This document shows positions 28,496-38,132 of a stretch of DNA of 64,000 nucleotides, piece after piece (position 1 is the first letter of the stretch; every line of letters starts with the position of its first letter). This DNA comes from Streptomyces sp. JJ38 (lineage in GTDB: Bacteria; Actinomycetota; Actinomycetes; Streptomycetales; Streptomycetaceae): the NCBI RefSeq assembly GCF_019303475.1, contig NZ_JABLSI010000001.1, forward strand, positions 178,248 to 242,247, written 5' to 3'. The notes below the pieces were generated by a model that searched no databases, had not been told where the DNA came from, and worked only from the letters and a program-made list of their open reading frames with translations. The position numbers were made by a program, and so were the translations under genes.

Positions 28496-30771
28496 CACAG
28501 CCCGCGCGCCGCGTCGCCGTCATCGGCGGCGGGCCAGGCGGCCTCTACGCGGCCGCGCTGCTGAAAAGCCTCGACGCGGCCCGCCACATCACCGTCTACG
28601 AACGCAACGCCCCCGAGGACACCTTCGGCTTCGGTGTCGTCCTCTCCGACGAGACGCTCGGCGGCATCGAGCACGCCGACCCCGTCGTCTACGCGGCCCT
28701 GCGCGAGCGCTTCGTGCGCTGGGACGCCATCGACATCGTCCACCGCGGCCGCACTCTGACCTCCGGCGGGCACGGTTTCGCGGCGCTCAGCCGCCGCGAC
28801 CTGCTCGCCGTCCTGCACGAGCGGTGCCGCGCCCTCGGCGTCGAGCTGCGCTTCCGCACCGAGGCCCCGCCGGCGGCGCGGCTCGCGGACGAACACGACC
28901 TCGTGGTCGCCGCCGACGGCGTGCACAGCACCACCCGCGAGGCGCACCGCGCGGCCTTCGGCACCGACCTCACCCCCCACCGCTGCCGCTACGTGTGGCT
29001 CGCCGCCGACTTCGCCTTCGACGCCTTCCGCTTCGAGATCAACGAGACGCCGTACGGCGTCATGCAGCTCCACGGCTACCCGTACGCCGAAGACGCGTCC
29101 ACCGTCATCGTCGAGATGCGCGAGGAGGTGTGGCGGGCCGCCGGGTTCGACGAGCTGGACGAGCGGAACTCGGCCGAGCGCTGTGCCAAGCTCTTCGCCG
29201 ACGCCCTCGGCGGCCGGCCTCTTCGCGGCAACAACTCCCAGTGGACGGTCTTCCGCACCGTCGTCAACGAGCGCTGGCACCACGGGAACACCGTCCTGCT
29301 CGGCGACGCCGCCCATACCGCGCACTTCTCCATCGGCTCTGGCACCAAGCTCGCCGTCGAGGACGCTCTGGCGCTCGCCGCGTGCCTGCGCGAACAGCCC
29401 GGCGTGCCCCAGGCCCTGGCCGCGTACGAGGCCGAACGCCGCCCCGTCGTGCGGTCGGTGCAGCGGGCGGCCCGTGCCAGTCTGGAGTGGTTCGAGGATC
29501 TCTCCCGCTATACCGGCCAACCGCCCCGGCAGTTCGCGTTCAACCTGCTCACCCGCAGCCGCCGGGTCACCCATGACAACCTCCGGCTGCGCGACGCCGA
29601 GTTCACCGAGAGCGTCGCCCGCGAGGCCGGTGTGCCGCCGGACACCCCGCCGATGTTCACCCCCTTCACCCTCGGCGGCGTCCGGCTGCGCAACCGCGTC
29701 GTCGTCTCGCCCATGGACATGTACTCCGCCCGGGACGGCGTCCCCGGCGACTTCCACCTCGTCCACCTGGGCGCCCGCGCCCTCGGCGGGGCCGCGCTGG
29801 TGATGACCGAGATGGTGTGCGTCTCCCCCGAGGCCCGGATCACCCCAGGCTGCGCCGGGCTGTGGAACGCGGCCCAGGAGACCGGATGGCGGCGCGTCGT
29901 CGAGTTCGTACGGGCCCAGTCCCCGACGGCCGCCATCGGGGTGCAGCTCGGCCACGCCGGCCGCAAGGGCTCCACGCGGGTGATGTGGGAGGGCATCGAC
30001 CAGCCGCTCCCCGAGGGCAACTGGCCCCTCGTGGCCCCCTCACCGCTCCCGTACCTCGACGGCGTCAGCCAGCGGCCGCGCGAGCTGACGCGTGCCGATC
30101 TCGCCCGGATCCGCGAGGCGTTCGCCGCCGCCGCGCGCCGCGCCGCCCGTGCGGGGTTCGACGTCCTGGAGCTGCACTGCGCGCACGGCTACCTGCTGTC
30201 CTCCTTCCTCTCGCCGCTCACCAACCGCCGCACCGACGCCTACGGCGGTGACCTGGCCGGGCGGCTGCGCTTCCCCCTGGAGGTCCTCGACGCCGTCCGG
30301 GAGGCGTGGCCCACGGAGCGGGCGCTGACGGTACGGATCTCCGCCACCGACTGGGCCGACGGCGGCACCACGTCCGACGACGCCCTCGGCATCGCCGCCG
30401 CCTTCGCCGAACGGGGTGCCGACGCCATCGACGTCTCCACCGGTCAGGTGGTCTCCGACGAGCGTCCCGACTACGGCCGCTCCTACCAGGTGCCCTACGC
30501 CGACCGCATCCGCAACACCCTCGGCGTGCCGGTCATCGCCGTCGGCTCGATCTCCTCCTGGGACGACGTCAACTCCCTCGTCCTGGCCGGCCGCGCCGAC
30601 CTGTGCGCCCTCGCCCGTCCCCACCTGTACGACCCGCACTGGACGCTGCACGCCGCCGCCGAGCAGGGCTACAGCGGCCCCGGCGCGCCCTGGCCCGCGC
30701 CCTACCGCGCGGGCAGCCGCAGGCCGCCGACGGGCCGCACCGACGCGCCCCGCCCCCGGCTCGCGTTGTGA
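28480..30771 (+). CDS. Flavin monooxygenase / OYE reductase fusion acting on aryl-CoA
   Basis: A 763-residue two-domain flavoprotein of the 2-aminobenzoyl-CoA monooxygenase/reductase and 'bifunctional salicylyl-CoA 5-hydroxylase' family. The first half is an FAD hydroxylase: VAVIGGGPGGLYAAALLKSL, LVVAADGVHSTTRE (DG motif), TVLLGDAAHTAHFSIGSGTK (GD motif). The second half (about residue 390 on) is an Old Yellow Enzyme barrel: MFTPFTLGGVRLRNRVVVSP, GVQLGHAGRKGSTR, FDVLELHCAHGYLLSSFLSP and NRRTDAYGGD. It would hydroxylate and partly reduce the ring of a CoA-bound aromatic acid. Anthraniloyl-CoA is favoured because a RidA protein and benzoate-CoA-type ligase are nearby; salicylyl-CoA is the alternative. 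Confidence 0.92.
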   Translation: MAGQVAQPARRVAVIGGGPGGLYAAALLKSLDAARHITVYERNAPEDTFGFGVVLSDETLGGIEHADPVVYAALRERFVRWDAIDIVHRGRTLTSGGHGFAALSRRDLLAVLHERCRALGVELRFRTEAPPAARLADEHDLVVAADGVHSTTREAHRAAFGTDLTPHRCRYVWLAADFAFDAFRFEINETPYGVMQLHGYPYAEDASTVIVEMREEVWRAAGFDELDERNSAERCAKLFADALGGRPLRGNNSQWTVFRTVVNERWHHGNTVLLGDAAHTAHFSIGSGTKLAVEDALALAACLREQPGVPQALAAYEAERRPVVRSVQRAARASLEWFEDLSRYTGQPPRQFAFNLLTRSRRVTHDNLRLRDAEFTESVAREAGVPPDTPPMFTPFTLGGVRLRNRVVVSPMDMYSARDGVPGDFHLVHLGARALGGAALVMTEMVCVSPEARITPGCAGLWNAAQETGWRRVVEFVRAQSPTAAIGVQLGHAGRKGSTRVMWEGIDQPLPEGNWPLVAPSPLPYLDGVSQRPRELTRADLARIREAFAAAARRAARAGFDVLELHCAHGYLLSSFLSPLTNRRTDAYGGDLAGRLRFPLEVLDAVREAWPTERALTVRISATDWADGGTTSDDALGIAAAFAERGADAIDVSTGQVVSDERPDYGRSYQVPYADRIRNTLGVPVIAVGSISSWDDVNSLVLAGRADLCALARPHLYDPHWTLHAAAEQGYSGPGAPWPAPYRAGSRRPPTGRTDAPRPRLAL

Positions 30772-30776
30772 CCCGG

Positions 30777-30813
30777 CGCGCCGGGCACCCCTGGGCAGGG
30801 GGCGCCCGGCGCG
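30777..30813. terminator. Bidirectional terminator between convergent genes
   Basis: A long GC hairpin with CGCGCCGGGC pairing with GCCCGGCGCG, extended by CCCC/GGGG around a TGGGCA loop with one small bulge. It lies between the stops of the flavin fusion gene (+) and the acyl-CoA synthetase (-). There is no T-run, as is common in Streptomyces. Confidence 0.65.
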
Positions 30814-30874
30814 GTGTGTCGCAGGCTGCGGGTGCGTTGGGGCTGGTCGCTCCCCGAGCCACTGCCGGGGCGCG

Positions 30875-32482
30875 TCAGCTCGTGCCGTACCGGCTGCGCA
30901 GCTCCACCTTGCGCACCTTGCCGCTCACCGTCATCGGGAACGCGCTCAGGACCTCCAGCCGACGTGGCACCTTGTAGTGCGCGAGCCGGTCCCGGCAGAA
31001 CTCCGCTACCCCCTCCAGCGTCGGCGGGTCCGCCGCGTCCCGGGGGATCACGCAGGCCAGGATCTCCTCGCCGTACCGCTCGTCGGGCACGCCCACGACC
31101 TGCACGTCGGCGATCTGGGGGTGCGAGTAGAGGAACTCCTCGATCTCGCGGGGATAGACGTTCTCCCCGCCCCTGATGATCATGTCCTTGATCCGGCCGA
31201 CGATCTGGACGTAGCCGTCCTCCCGCATCACCGCGAGGTCCCCGGTGTGCATCCAGCGACCCGCGTCGACCGCCTCCGCCGTCTTCTCCGGCTCCTCCCA
31301 GTAGCCGAGCATGACGCTGTATCCGCGCGTGCACAGCTCGCCCGCCGTGCCGCGTGGCAGGGTCACGCCCGTCCCCGGGTCGACGACCTTGACCTCGGTG
31401 TGGGGCAGCACGCGGCCGACCGTGCCGGTGCGGCGTTCGAGGTCGTCCTCGCGGCGCGTCTGGGTGGAGACGGGGGACGTCTCTGTCATGCCGTAGGCGA
31501 TCGAGACCTCCGCCATGTGCATCTCCGCCACCACCCGCTTCATCACCTCCACCGGGCACGGTGAGCCCGCCATGATGCCGGTGCGCAGCGAGGAGAGGTC
31601 GTAGGAGGCGAACTCGGGCAGGCCCAGCTCGGCGATGAACATCGTCGGCACGCCGTACAGCGCGGTGCAACGCTCCTGCTGGACGGCCCGCAGGGTGGCC
31701 GCCGGCTCGAACGACGGGGCCGGGATCACGATGCAGCCCCCGTGCGAGGTGGCCGCGAGGTTGGCCAGGACCATGCCGAAGCAGTGGTAGAACGGCACGG
31801 GGACACAGACCCGGTCCCGCTCGGTGTAACCGAGCATCTCGCCCACGAAGTAGCCGTTGTTGAGGATGTTGTGGTGCGAGAGGGTGGCGCCCTTGGGGAA
31901 GCCCGTCGTGCCCGAGGTGTACTGGATGTTGATGGGATCGTCGCAGGACAGCTCGGCCTGCCGGGCCCGCAGCCGCTCCTCGCCCACGGCCCCCGCCTCG
32001 TCGAGCAGCTCGTCCCAGGAGGCGTCGTCGAGGTAGTGCACGGACCGCAGCCGCGGGCACGACGCGCGCACGGCCTCGACCATGGCGCGGTAGTCGCTCG
32101 TCTTGTGCGCCTGTGAGGCGATCAGGAGCGCGACCCCGGACTGGTTGAGGACGTACTCCAGCTCCCGGGACCGGTAGGCGGGGTTGATGTTCACCAGGAT
32201 CGCGCCGATCCGGGCCGTGGCGTACTGCGTGAGCACCCACTCCGCCCGGTTGACCGCCCAGATGCCGACCCGGTCACCCCTGGCGACGCCGAAGCCCAGC
32301 AGCCCGCGTGCCAGTTCCTCGACGGCGGCCCCGAACTCCGCGTACGTCCAGCGGGTACCGCTCGGCACATCCACGAGCGCCTCCCGCTCCGGCCAGGCGG
32401 CCACGGCGCGGTCCAGGTTGCGGCCGATGGTGTCGCCGAGCAGCGGCGCCGTGCCGGTGCCGTGTGCGTACGAGAGCGTCAC
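30875..32482 (-). CDS. AMP-forming acyl-CoA synthetase (fatty/short-chain type)
   Basis: A 535-residue adenylate-forming ligase: [18 protein letters not shown] (ATP motif), [46 protein letters not shown] and the terminal [14 protein letters not shown] with the catalytic lysine. It begins at a GTG overlapping the stop of the preceding synthetase gene (GTGA), so the two are translated together; the frame extends far upstream but without similarity. It may activate a ring-cleavage dicarboxylic or branched product, but the substrate is not readable. Confidence 0.9.
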   Translation of the reverse strand: MTLSYAHGTGTAPLLGDTIGRNLDRAVAAWPEREALVDVPSGTRWTYAEFGAAVEELARGLLGFGVARGDRVGIWAVNRAEWVLTQYATARIGAILVNINPAYRSRELEYVLNQSGVALLIASQAHKTSDYRAMVEAVRASCPRLRSVHYLDDASWDELLDEAGAVGEERLRARQAELSCDDPINIQYTSGTTGFPKGATLSHHNILNNGYFVGEMLGYTERDRVCVPVPFYHCFGMVLANLAATSHGGCIVIPAPSFEPAATLRAVQQERCTALYGVPTMFIAELGLPEFASYDLSSLRTGIMAGSPCPVEVMKRVVAEMHMAEVSIAYGMTETSPVSTQTRREDDLERRTGTVGRVLPHTEVKVVDPGTGVTLPRGTAGELCTRGYSVMLGYWEEPEKTAEAVDAGRWMHTGDLAVMREDGYVQIVGRIKDMIIRGGENVYPREIEEFLYSHPQIADVQVVGVPDERYGEEILACVIPRDAADPPTLEGVAEFCRDRLAHYKVPRRLEVLSAFPMTVSGKVRKVELRSRYGTS

Positions 32483-34155
32483 CGCAGCTCCTCTTCCACG
32501 TACTCGGCGTCCGACCCCTCGGCCGTCCGTTCCCGCAGTTCGATCCGGCGGATCTTCCCCGAGACCGTCTTCGGCAGCGCGTCGAACTCCAGCCGCCTGA
32601 TGCGCTTGTACGGGGCGAGGACGGCGCGCGAGTGCGCGAACAGCAGCCTGGCCGTGTCCGCGTCCGGCTCCCAGCCCTCGGCCAGGACGACGTACGCCTT
32701 GGGGACGGCGAGCCGCAGCGGGTCCGGCGCGGGGACGACGGCGGCCTCCGCGACCGCCTCGTGCTCCAGCAGGGCGCTCTCCAGCTCGAAGGGGCTGATC
32801 TTGTAGTCGCTGGCCTTGAAGACGTCGTCGCTGCGGCCCACGTACGTGAGGTAGCCGTCCTCGTCGCGGGCCCCGATGTCGCCGGTGCGGTAGAAGCCGT
32901 CCCTCATCGCCTCGGCGGTGCGCTGCCCGTCCCCGTGGTAGCCGGTCATCAGCCCCACGGGCCGCTCGGCGAGGTCGACGGCGATCTCGCCCTCGGCCGC
33001 CCCCGGCTTCCCGGTCACGGGATCGAGCAGCTCGATGCGGTAGCCGGGGCTGGGGCGCCCCATCGAGCCCGTCTTGAGCGGCTGGCCGGGGCTGTTGGCC
33101 ACCTGGACGGCCGTCTCCGTCTGGCCGAAGCCGTCCCGGATCGTCATGCCCCACGCGCGGCGTACGGTCTCGATGACCTCGGGGTTCAGCGGCTCACCGG
33201 CGGCCACGGCCTCGCGCGGCGGCCGCCGCAGGCTGCTCAGGTCCGCCTGGATCAGCATGCGCCACACGGTCGGCGGGGCGCAGAAGCTGGTGATCCCCTC
33301 CCGGTCCATCTCGGCCATCAGCCGGCCGGCGTCGAAGCGGCTGTAGTTGTGGATGAAGACGGTCGCCTCCGCGTTCCACGGTGCGAAGAGGTTGGACCAG
33401 GCGTGCTTGGCCCAGCCGGGCGAGGAGATGTTGAGGTGCACGTCACCGGGCCGCAGCCCGATCCAGTACATCGTCGCCAGATGGCCGACGGGGTACGAGA
33501 CGTGCGTGTGCTCGACGAGCTTCGGCCGCGCCGTCGTGCCGGAGGTGAAGTAGAGCAGCAGCGTCTCGTCGGCCCGGGTGGGCCCGTCCGGCGCGAAGGT
33601 CTCCGGGCAGCCGTACGCCTCCCCGTAGGGCAGCCAGCCCTCGCTCCGGCCGCCGACCACGATGCGGGAGTAGCCGCCGGGGACGTCGTCGAACTTGGCG
33701 GTGTCGCCGGGACGTGTGACGACGTGTCGTACCCGGCCGCGCTCGACCCGGTCGCGCAGGTCGGCCGGGCCCAGCAGCGGCGTCGCCGGGATGACGACGG
33801 CCCGCAGTTTCATCGCGGCGAGCGCCGTCTCCCACAGCTCGGTCTGGTTGCCGAGCATGACGAGGACGCGGTCCCCGGCCCGCACACCCTGCGCACGCAG
33901 CCAGTTGGCCGCCTGGTTCGAGCGGGCCGCCAGCTCGGCGAACGACAGCCGCGCCCCCGACCCGTCCTCCTCGACGATCCGCAGCGCCGTCCTGTCGTTG
34001 CCCTCCGCGATGACGTCGAACCAGTCCAGGGCCCAGTTGAAGTGCTCCGGCCTGGGCCACGCGAAGCCCTTGTAGGCCCGTCCGTAGTCCTCCCGGTGCT
34101 CCAGCAGGAAGTCCCGGGCGGCCCGGAACTCCTCCGTGGCGCTGCCTGACGTCAT
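32479..34155 (-). CDS. MACS-like acyl-CoA synthetase
   Basis: A 558-residue AMP-forming ligase of the medium-chain acyl-CoA synthetase branch, which includes benzoate- and aryl-acid-activating enzymes. The N-terminus has [20 protein letters not shown], the ATP motif is [17 protein letters not shown], with [50 protein letters not shown] and [14 protein letters not shown] following. A very strong AGGAGG precedes the ATG. It is the first gene of a two-ligase operon divergent from the GAF-LuxR regulator. Activation of an aromatic or medium-chain acid is plausible. Confidence 0.9.
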   Translation of the reverse strand: MTSGSATEEFRAARDFLLEHREDYGRAYKGFAWPRPEHFNWALDWFDVIAEGNDRTALRIVEEDGSGARLSFAELAARSNQAANWLRAQGVRAGDRVLVMLGNQTELWETALAAMKLRAVVIPATPLLGPADLRDRVERGRVRHVVTRPGDTAKFDDVPGGYSRIVVGGRSEGWLPYGEAYGCPETFAPDGPTRADETLLLYFTSGTTARPKLVEHTHVSYPVGHLATMYWIGLRPGDVHLNISSPGWAKHAWSNLFAPWNAEATVFIHNYSRFDAGRLMAEMDREGITSFCAPPTVWRMLIQADLSSLRRPPREAVAAGEPLNPEVIETVRRAWGMTIRDGFGQTETAVQVANSPGQPLKTGSMGRPSPGYRIELLDPVTGKPGAAEGEIAVDLAERPVGLMTGYHGDGQRTAEAMRDGFYRTGDIGARDEDGYLTYVGRSDDVFKASDYKISPFELESALLEHEAVAEAAVVPAPDPLRLAVPKAYVVLAEGWEPDADTARLLFAHSRAVLAPYKRIRRLEFDALPKTVSGKIRRIELRERTAEGSDAEYVEEELR

Positions 34156-34217
34156 GTGTGTCCTCCTAGTTGCGGGACCGGCCGCGTCCATCGTGTAATC
34201 GGTGACCCAGGTCTCAC

Positions 34218-34235
34218 TACCCCCGTTCGGGGGTA
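34218..34235. promoter_or_regulatory. Palindromic operator candidate
   Basis: TACCCCCGTTCGGGGGTA is a perfect inverted repeat with 7-base arms and a 4-base centre, 27 bases before the GTG of the GAF-LuxR regulator and between divergent genes. Two-fold symmetry suits a dimeric LuxR-type HTH protein, so autoregulation and control of the ligase operon is likely. Direct binding is untested. Confidence 0.55.
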
Positions 34236-34261
34236 CTGTCCCCGGCCGGGAGGAGTGCCAC

Positions 34262-35101
34262 GTGAGCGGAGCCGACGACGCGGGCGTGCTGCGGGCGGCG
34301 CTGCTGCGGCTGCGCCGGGACACCGGCCTGCCCGTCGCGTTCGGCGGCCTGCTGCGCGACGCCCCGCGGCTGCGCATCGAGGAGCTCACCGGCGCGGCGA
34401 CCGGTTCGCTGCGCGGCCTCGCCATCACGCCCGGAGGCGGCCTCGGCGGGAAGACGATGGCACTCTCCCGGCCCTGCGCGGTGACGGACTATCCGGCCGC
34501 CCGGCACATCAGCCACGAGTACGACGCGGCAGTCGCCGCCGAGGGCCTGCGCTCCGTCGTCGCGGTGCCCGTCGTCGTCCGGCGCGGGGTGCGCGGCCTG
34601 CTCTACGGCGCGCTGCGCCGCCCGGCCGCGCTGGGCGACCGGGTGGTGGGCGCCGTCGTCGCCGCCGCACGGGACGTGGAGCACGCCCTCGTGGTGCGCG
34701 ACGAGGCCGAGCGTCTGCTGAGCCGCGCCCCGCGGCCCGGACCGGAGAACGACGCGGGCAGCCGCCCCGGGGCCTGGGAGACGGTGCGCGAGGTCCACGG
34801 CGAACTGCGCGCCCTGGCCCCGAGGGTCGACGACCCCGCACTGCGCGACGAACTGCTGGCCGCGTGCGGGCGGCTGGCGACGGCCGGACGTGACCGACCG
34901 GCGGCGGTCTCGCTGACGCCGCGCGAGCTGGACGTCCTCGGCTGCGTCGCGGAGGGCGCGACGAACCTGGCCGCGGCCCGGCGGCTGGGTCTGCGCCCGG
35001 AGACGGTGAAGGCGTACCTGCGGTCGGCGGCCCGCAAGCTGGGGGCGCACGGCCGGCTGGAAGCCGTGGTGGCGGCCCGTCGGTCGGGGCTGCTGCCCTG
35101 A
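34262..35101 (+). CDS. GAF-LuxR-type transcriptional regulator
   Basis: A 279-residue cytoplasmic regulator. The first 160 residues look like a GAF sensor domain (PGGGLGGKTMALSRPCAVTD, LRSVVAVPVVVRRGVRGLLY). The last 65 are a LuxR/NarL helix-turn-helix (SLTPRELDVLGCVAEGATNL, LRPETVKAYLRSAARKLGAH). The GTG at 34262 follows GGGAGGAG; an earlier in-frame start is less likely. It is divergent from the two acyl-CoA synthetase genes, suggesting it controls them in response to a small ligand or CoA ester bound by GAF. Confidence 0.88.
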   Translation: MSGADDAGVLRAALLRLRRDTGLPVAFGGLLRDAPRLRIEELTGAATGSLRGLAITPGGGLGGKTMALSRPCAVTDYPAARHISHEYDAAVAAEGLRSVVAVPVVVRRGVRGLLYGALRRPAALGDRVVGAVVAAARDVEHALVVRDEAERLLSRAPRPGPENDAGSRPGAWETVREVHGELRALAPRVDDPALRDELLAACGRLATAGRDRPAAVSLTPRELDVLGCVAEGATNLAAARRLGLRPETVKAYLRSAARKLGAHGRLEAVVAARRSGLLP

Positions 35102-35131
35102 TGTGCCGGACGGCGCCGCGCACGCCGGACG

Positions 35132-35431
35132 TCACCGGCCTCCGGTCCCACTCCCGTACCCGCCCCCGTCTTCGTTCTCGTCCTCACCCTCGCCCTCGTC
35201 GAACCAGTGGTCGGACTCCTCGCGCAGGTTGGCCACCACCACGGCCACCGGCGGGATCAGCGCGGCCACCACGCTCATGCCGATGGCCAGGGGGACGGAG
35301 AACAGCCGCACGAACGCCCAGGCGCTGACGAACAGCGCGAGGCACAGTGCCATCAGCGCGAAGTAGCGGCGCTCCCGCTTCGGCTGCGAACCGGTCGGGG
35401 GACGCCCGCCCGGGGATGCGCGTCCGACCAT
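35132..35431 (-). CDS. DUF3099-like two-helix membrane protein
   Basis: A 99-residue protein with RERRYFALMALCLALFVSAW and a second helix ending IPPVAVVVANLREESDHWFD, the arrangement of DUF3099-type actinobacterial membrane proteins. The C-terminus is a Gly/Glu-rich acidic tail. It faces the GAF-LuxR gene tail to tail and lies 50 bases downstream of the PaaX gene on the same strand. Function unknown; the family call is from memory of the pattern. Confidence 0.75.
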   Translation of the reverse strand: MVGRASPGGRPPTGSQPKRERRYFALMALCLALFVSAWAFVRLFSVPLAIGMSVVAALIPPVAVVVANLREESDHWFDEGEGEDENEDGGGYGSGTGGR

Positions 35432-35481
35432 GCCTCCAGGCTACGCCCGGCGCCCGCTCGGGGCAGCGGCCGTGCGGGTCG

Positions 35482-36321
35482 TCACGCCGGGGGCGTCGCA
35501 CGCCCCGTGAGCTGCTCGGCCACGAAACGGGCGCCCACGTCGCGCAGCCGCTCGTGCAGTTCGGTGAAGACCGACGCCGAGCGCTCGCCGGGCCAGTCCG
35601 CGGGCAGCAGCGCGGGCGAAAGGCCCGGGTCGGCGTAGGGGAGCCGGCGCCAGGAGTCCAGGGCCGCCAGGTAGTCGCGGTACGCCTCCTCGGGCGAGGG
35701 CTCGTACGCCCGGGCGGCCCAGTCCGCGAGGACGGGCTCGTGCACGTCCAGGAAGGCGCGGTGCAGCTCCGCCAGCGCCTCCAGGTCCCACCAGCGCGCG
35801 ACGGTCTCCTCGGTGGCGGTGAAGCCCGCGTGCGTGCCCAGGAAGAGGTCGACGTAGCCGTCGAGGCCCAGGCGTTCGACCGTGTGCCGGGTCTCCGCCA
35901 TCAGGTGGGACGGCGCTATCCACACGCCGGGCGCCGCGTTGCCGAAGCCGAGCCGGGCGAGCCGGGAGCGCAGCAGGTGGCGCTTGGTGCGCTCGCTCTC
36001 CGGCACCGAGAAGACGGCCAGCAGCCAGCGCCCGTCCGGCTCCGGACGCCGGTAGATGCGCCGGTCGCCGTCCTCCAGCAGCTCCCGGGCGGCGGCCGAC
36101 GGCGCGTAGCCCGCCGCCTTGCTCCGCGCGTCGGCGACGGTGAGCAGCCCGCGCCGTTTCAGCCGGGAGACGGCGGACCGCACGGCCGGGGCGTCGACGC
36201 CGAAGGGCGCCAGCAGGCGGATGAGCGCGGCGACGGGGACGCGGGCGTCCGCGGTGAGGTCGCGCCCGTAGGCGCCGTAGAACGTGAGGATCAGGGAACC
36301 GGGGGTGCGCTGCTCTGCCAC
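35482..36321 (-). CDS. PaaX-family transcriptional repressor
   Basis: A 279-residue PaaX/PaaX-C protein. The N-terminal winged helix is PGSLILTFYGAYGRD...VPVAALIRLLAPFGVDAPAV, with VRSAVSRLKRRGLLTVADAR as recognition region; the PaaX-C part includes WLLAVFSVPESERTKRHLLR and RLGFGNAAPGVWIAPSH. PaaX repressors bind aryl-CoA thioesters such as phenylacetyl-CoA and then release operator DNA. Here it sits next to the benzoate-CoA-ligase-like gene, so a CoA ester of this cluster is the likely inducer. Confidence 0.93.
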   Translation of the reverse strand: MAEQRTPGSLILTFYGAYGRDLTADARVPVAALIRLLAPFGVDAPAVRSAVSRLKRRGLLTVADARSKAAGYAPSAAARELLEDGDRRIYRRPEPDGRWLLAVFSVPESERTKRHLLRSRLARLGFGNAAPGVWIAPSHLMAETRHTVERLGLDGYVDLFLGTHAGFTATEETVARWWDLEALAELHRAFLDVHEPVLADWAARAYEPSPEEAYRDYLAALDSWRRLPYADPGLSPALLPADWPGERSASVFTELHERLRDVGARFVAEQLTGRATPPA

Positions 36322-36355
36322 GCCGTCACTCTAGAGGGATCGCCGGTGGCCGTGG

Positions 36356-38011
36356 TTACCGACCGGTTTCCCCGGCCCCGGCACCGGCACCGTCCCCCGC
36401 GCCGGCCTCCCGCAACCGGAAGCGCTGGAGCTTGCCCGTCGGCGTCCGCGGGAGCGCGGTGGTGAACACGAACGCCCGGGGGCACTTGTAGGGCGCCAGC
36501 TCGGTTCGGGCGAAGGCGCCCAGCTCCTCGGCCGTCTTTGGGGTGCCGGAGACCCCGTCCCGCAGGACGACGTGGGCGACGGCGATCTGGCCGCGCCGGG
36601 CGTCTGGCCGCCCCACGACGGCCGCCTCGACGACGTCCGGGTGCCTCAGGAGCGCGTCCTCCACCTCCGGGCCCGCGATGTTGTAACCGGCGGAGACGAT
36701 CATGTCGTCCGCGCGGGCGACGAAGCGGAAGTAGCCGTCCGGTTCCCGGACGTAGGTGTCGCCGGTGAGGTTCCAGCCGCCCTGGACGTAGCCGCGCTGC
36801 CGGTCGTCGGCGAGATAGCGGCAGCCCACCGGCCCGCGCACCGCCAGCAGGCCCGGCTCGCCGTCGGGCAGGGGGAGGCCGTCCGGCCCCTGGACGCGGG
36901 CCTCGAACCCGGGCACGGGCACGCCGGTCAGTCCGGGCCGGGCGTCCTCGTCGGCCGCGGAGATGAAGATGTGCAGCAGCTCGGTGGCTCCGATCCCGTT
37001 GATGAGCCGCAGCCCGGTGGCCTGCTCCCAGGCACGCCAGGTGGCCTCGGGGAGGTTCTCCCCCGCGGACACGCAGCGGCGCAGCGACGCGATGTCGTGT
37101 CCGTCCAGCCGCTCCAGCATCGTCCGGTAGCCGGTCGGGGCGGTGAACAGCACCGTGACGCGGTGCCGTGCGATCGCCTCCAGCATCTGCTCGGGGCCGC
37201 TCCACTGCGCCAGCAGCGCCGAGGCGCCCGCCCGCAGCGGGAAGACGAGCAGCCCGCCCAGGCCGAAGGTGAAGCCGAGGGGCGGCGAGCCGGCGAAGAC
37301 GTCCTCCGGCTTCGGCCGCAGGACGTGCGTGGAGAAGGTGTCGGCGACGGCCAGCACGTCGCGGTGGAAGTGCACGCAGCCCTTGGGGCGCCCCGTCGTA
37401 CCGGAGGTGAAGGCGATGAGCGCGACATCGTCGGCCGCGGTGTCCACGGCGCCGTAGGGCCCGTCGTGGCGCGCGGCCAGCCGCCCCAGCTCGTCGTGGT
37501 CGCCGCCGAACGCCGTCGTCCTCAGACCGGGGATCTCGGCCTTGACCAGCTCGTCCAGGGCGCTCACGTCGCACAGCGCGTGCCGCACCCGCGCGAGCTC
37601 GCACACCGTGCGCAGTTCACCGCGCCGCTGCGCCGCCAGCACGGTGACGGCGACGGCCCCCGCCTTCATCACCGCCAGCCAGCAGGCTGCCAGCCGGGGC
37701 GTGTTGGGCCCGCGCAGCAGTACGCGGTTGCCCGGCACGACGCCGAGCTCGGCGGTGAGCACGTGGGCGATGCGGTCCACCTCCGCGCGCAGCTCCCCGT
37801 ACGTCCAGCGCGGCCCGTCGGCGTCGTGCACGGCCGTGCGGTCGGCGCCGAACCGGGCGATGCCCGCGTCCAGCAACTCGAACCCGCAGTTGAGCCGTTC
37901 GGGGTAGTGCGCGGTGGGGCCGTCGTCCAGCAGTAGCCTGGGCCACTGCTCCGGGGGCGGCAGGTGATCGCGGGCGAAGGTGTCGACGTGGGCGGACCGG
38001 CTCAGCTCCAT
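36356..38011 (-). CDS. Benzoate-CoA-ligase-family enzyme (aryl-acid CoA ligase)
   Basis: A 551-residue AMP-forming ligase of the benzoate/2-aminobenzoate-CoA ligase group: NCGFELLDAGIARFGADRTA, FTSGTTGRPKGCVHFHRDVL, the characteristic FAGSPPLGFTFGLGGLLVFP, NGIGATELLHIFISA, WNLTGDTYVREPDGYFRFVA and LPRTPTGKLQRFRL. It would make the aryl-CoA substrate for the flavin fusion enzyme at 28480-30771. The ATG follows GGGGAGAA and is divergent from the acyl-CoA dehydrogenase. The C-terminus ends in a Gly/Ala repeat tail (GAGDGAGAGAGETGR). Confidence 0.92.
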   Translation of the reverse strand: MELSRSAHVDTFARDHLPPPEQWPRLLLDDGPTAHYPERLNCGFELLDAGIARFGADRTAVHDADGPRWTYGELRAEVDRIAHVLTAELGVVPGNRVLLRGPNTPRLAACWLAVMKAGAVAVTVLAAQRRGELRTVCELARVRHALCDVSALDELVKAEIPGLRTTAFGGDHDELGRLAARHDGPYGAVDTAADDVALIAFTSGTTGRPKGCVHFHRDVLAVADTFSTHVLRPKPEDVFAGSPPLGFTFGLGGLLVFPLRAGASALLAQWSGPEQMLEAIARHRVTVLFTAPTGYRTMLERLDGHDIASLRRCVSAGENLPEATWRAWEQATGLRLINGIGATELLHIFISAADEDARPGLTGVPVPGFEARVQGPDGLPLPDGEPGLLAVRGPVGCRYLADDRQRGYVQGGWNLTGDTYVREPDGYFRFVARADDMIVSAGYNIAGPEVEDALLRHPDVVEAAVVGRPDARRGQIAVAHVVLRDGVSGTPKTAEELGAFARTELAPYKCPRAFVFTTALPRTPTGKLQRFRLREAGAGDGAGAGAGETGR

Positions 38012-38132
38012 GGCGGGTTCTCCCCTTGGGCGGCAACCGAAGAAGTTGGTGTTCCGGGCGTGCCGAGGTGCCGTTGAGCGTAGCGTGATGGTGACGACAG
38101 TCAACAGATCGCCATATCAGGAGGTTCGCCGC

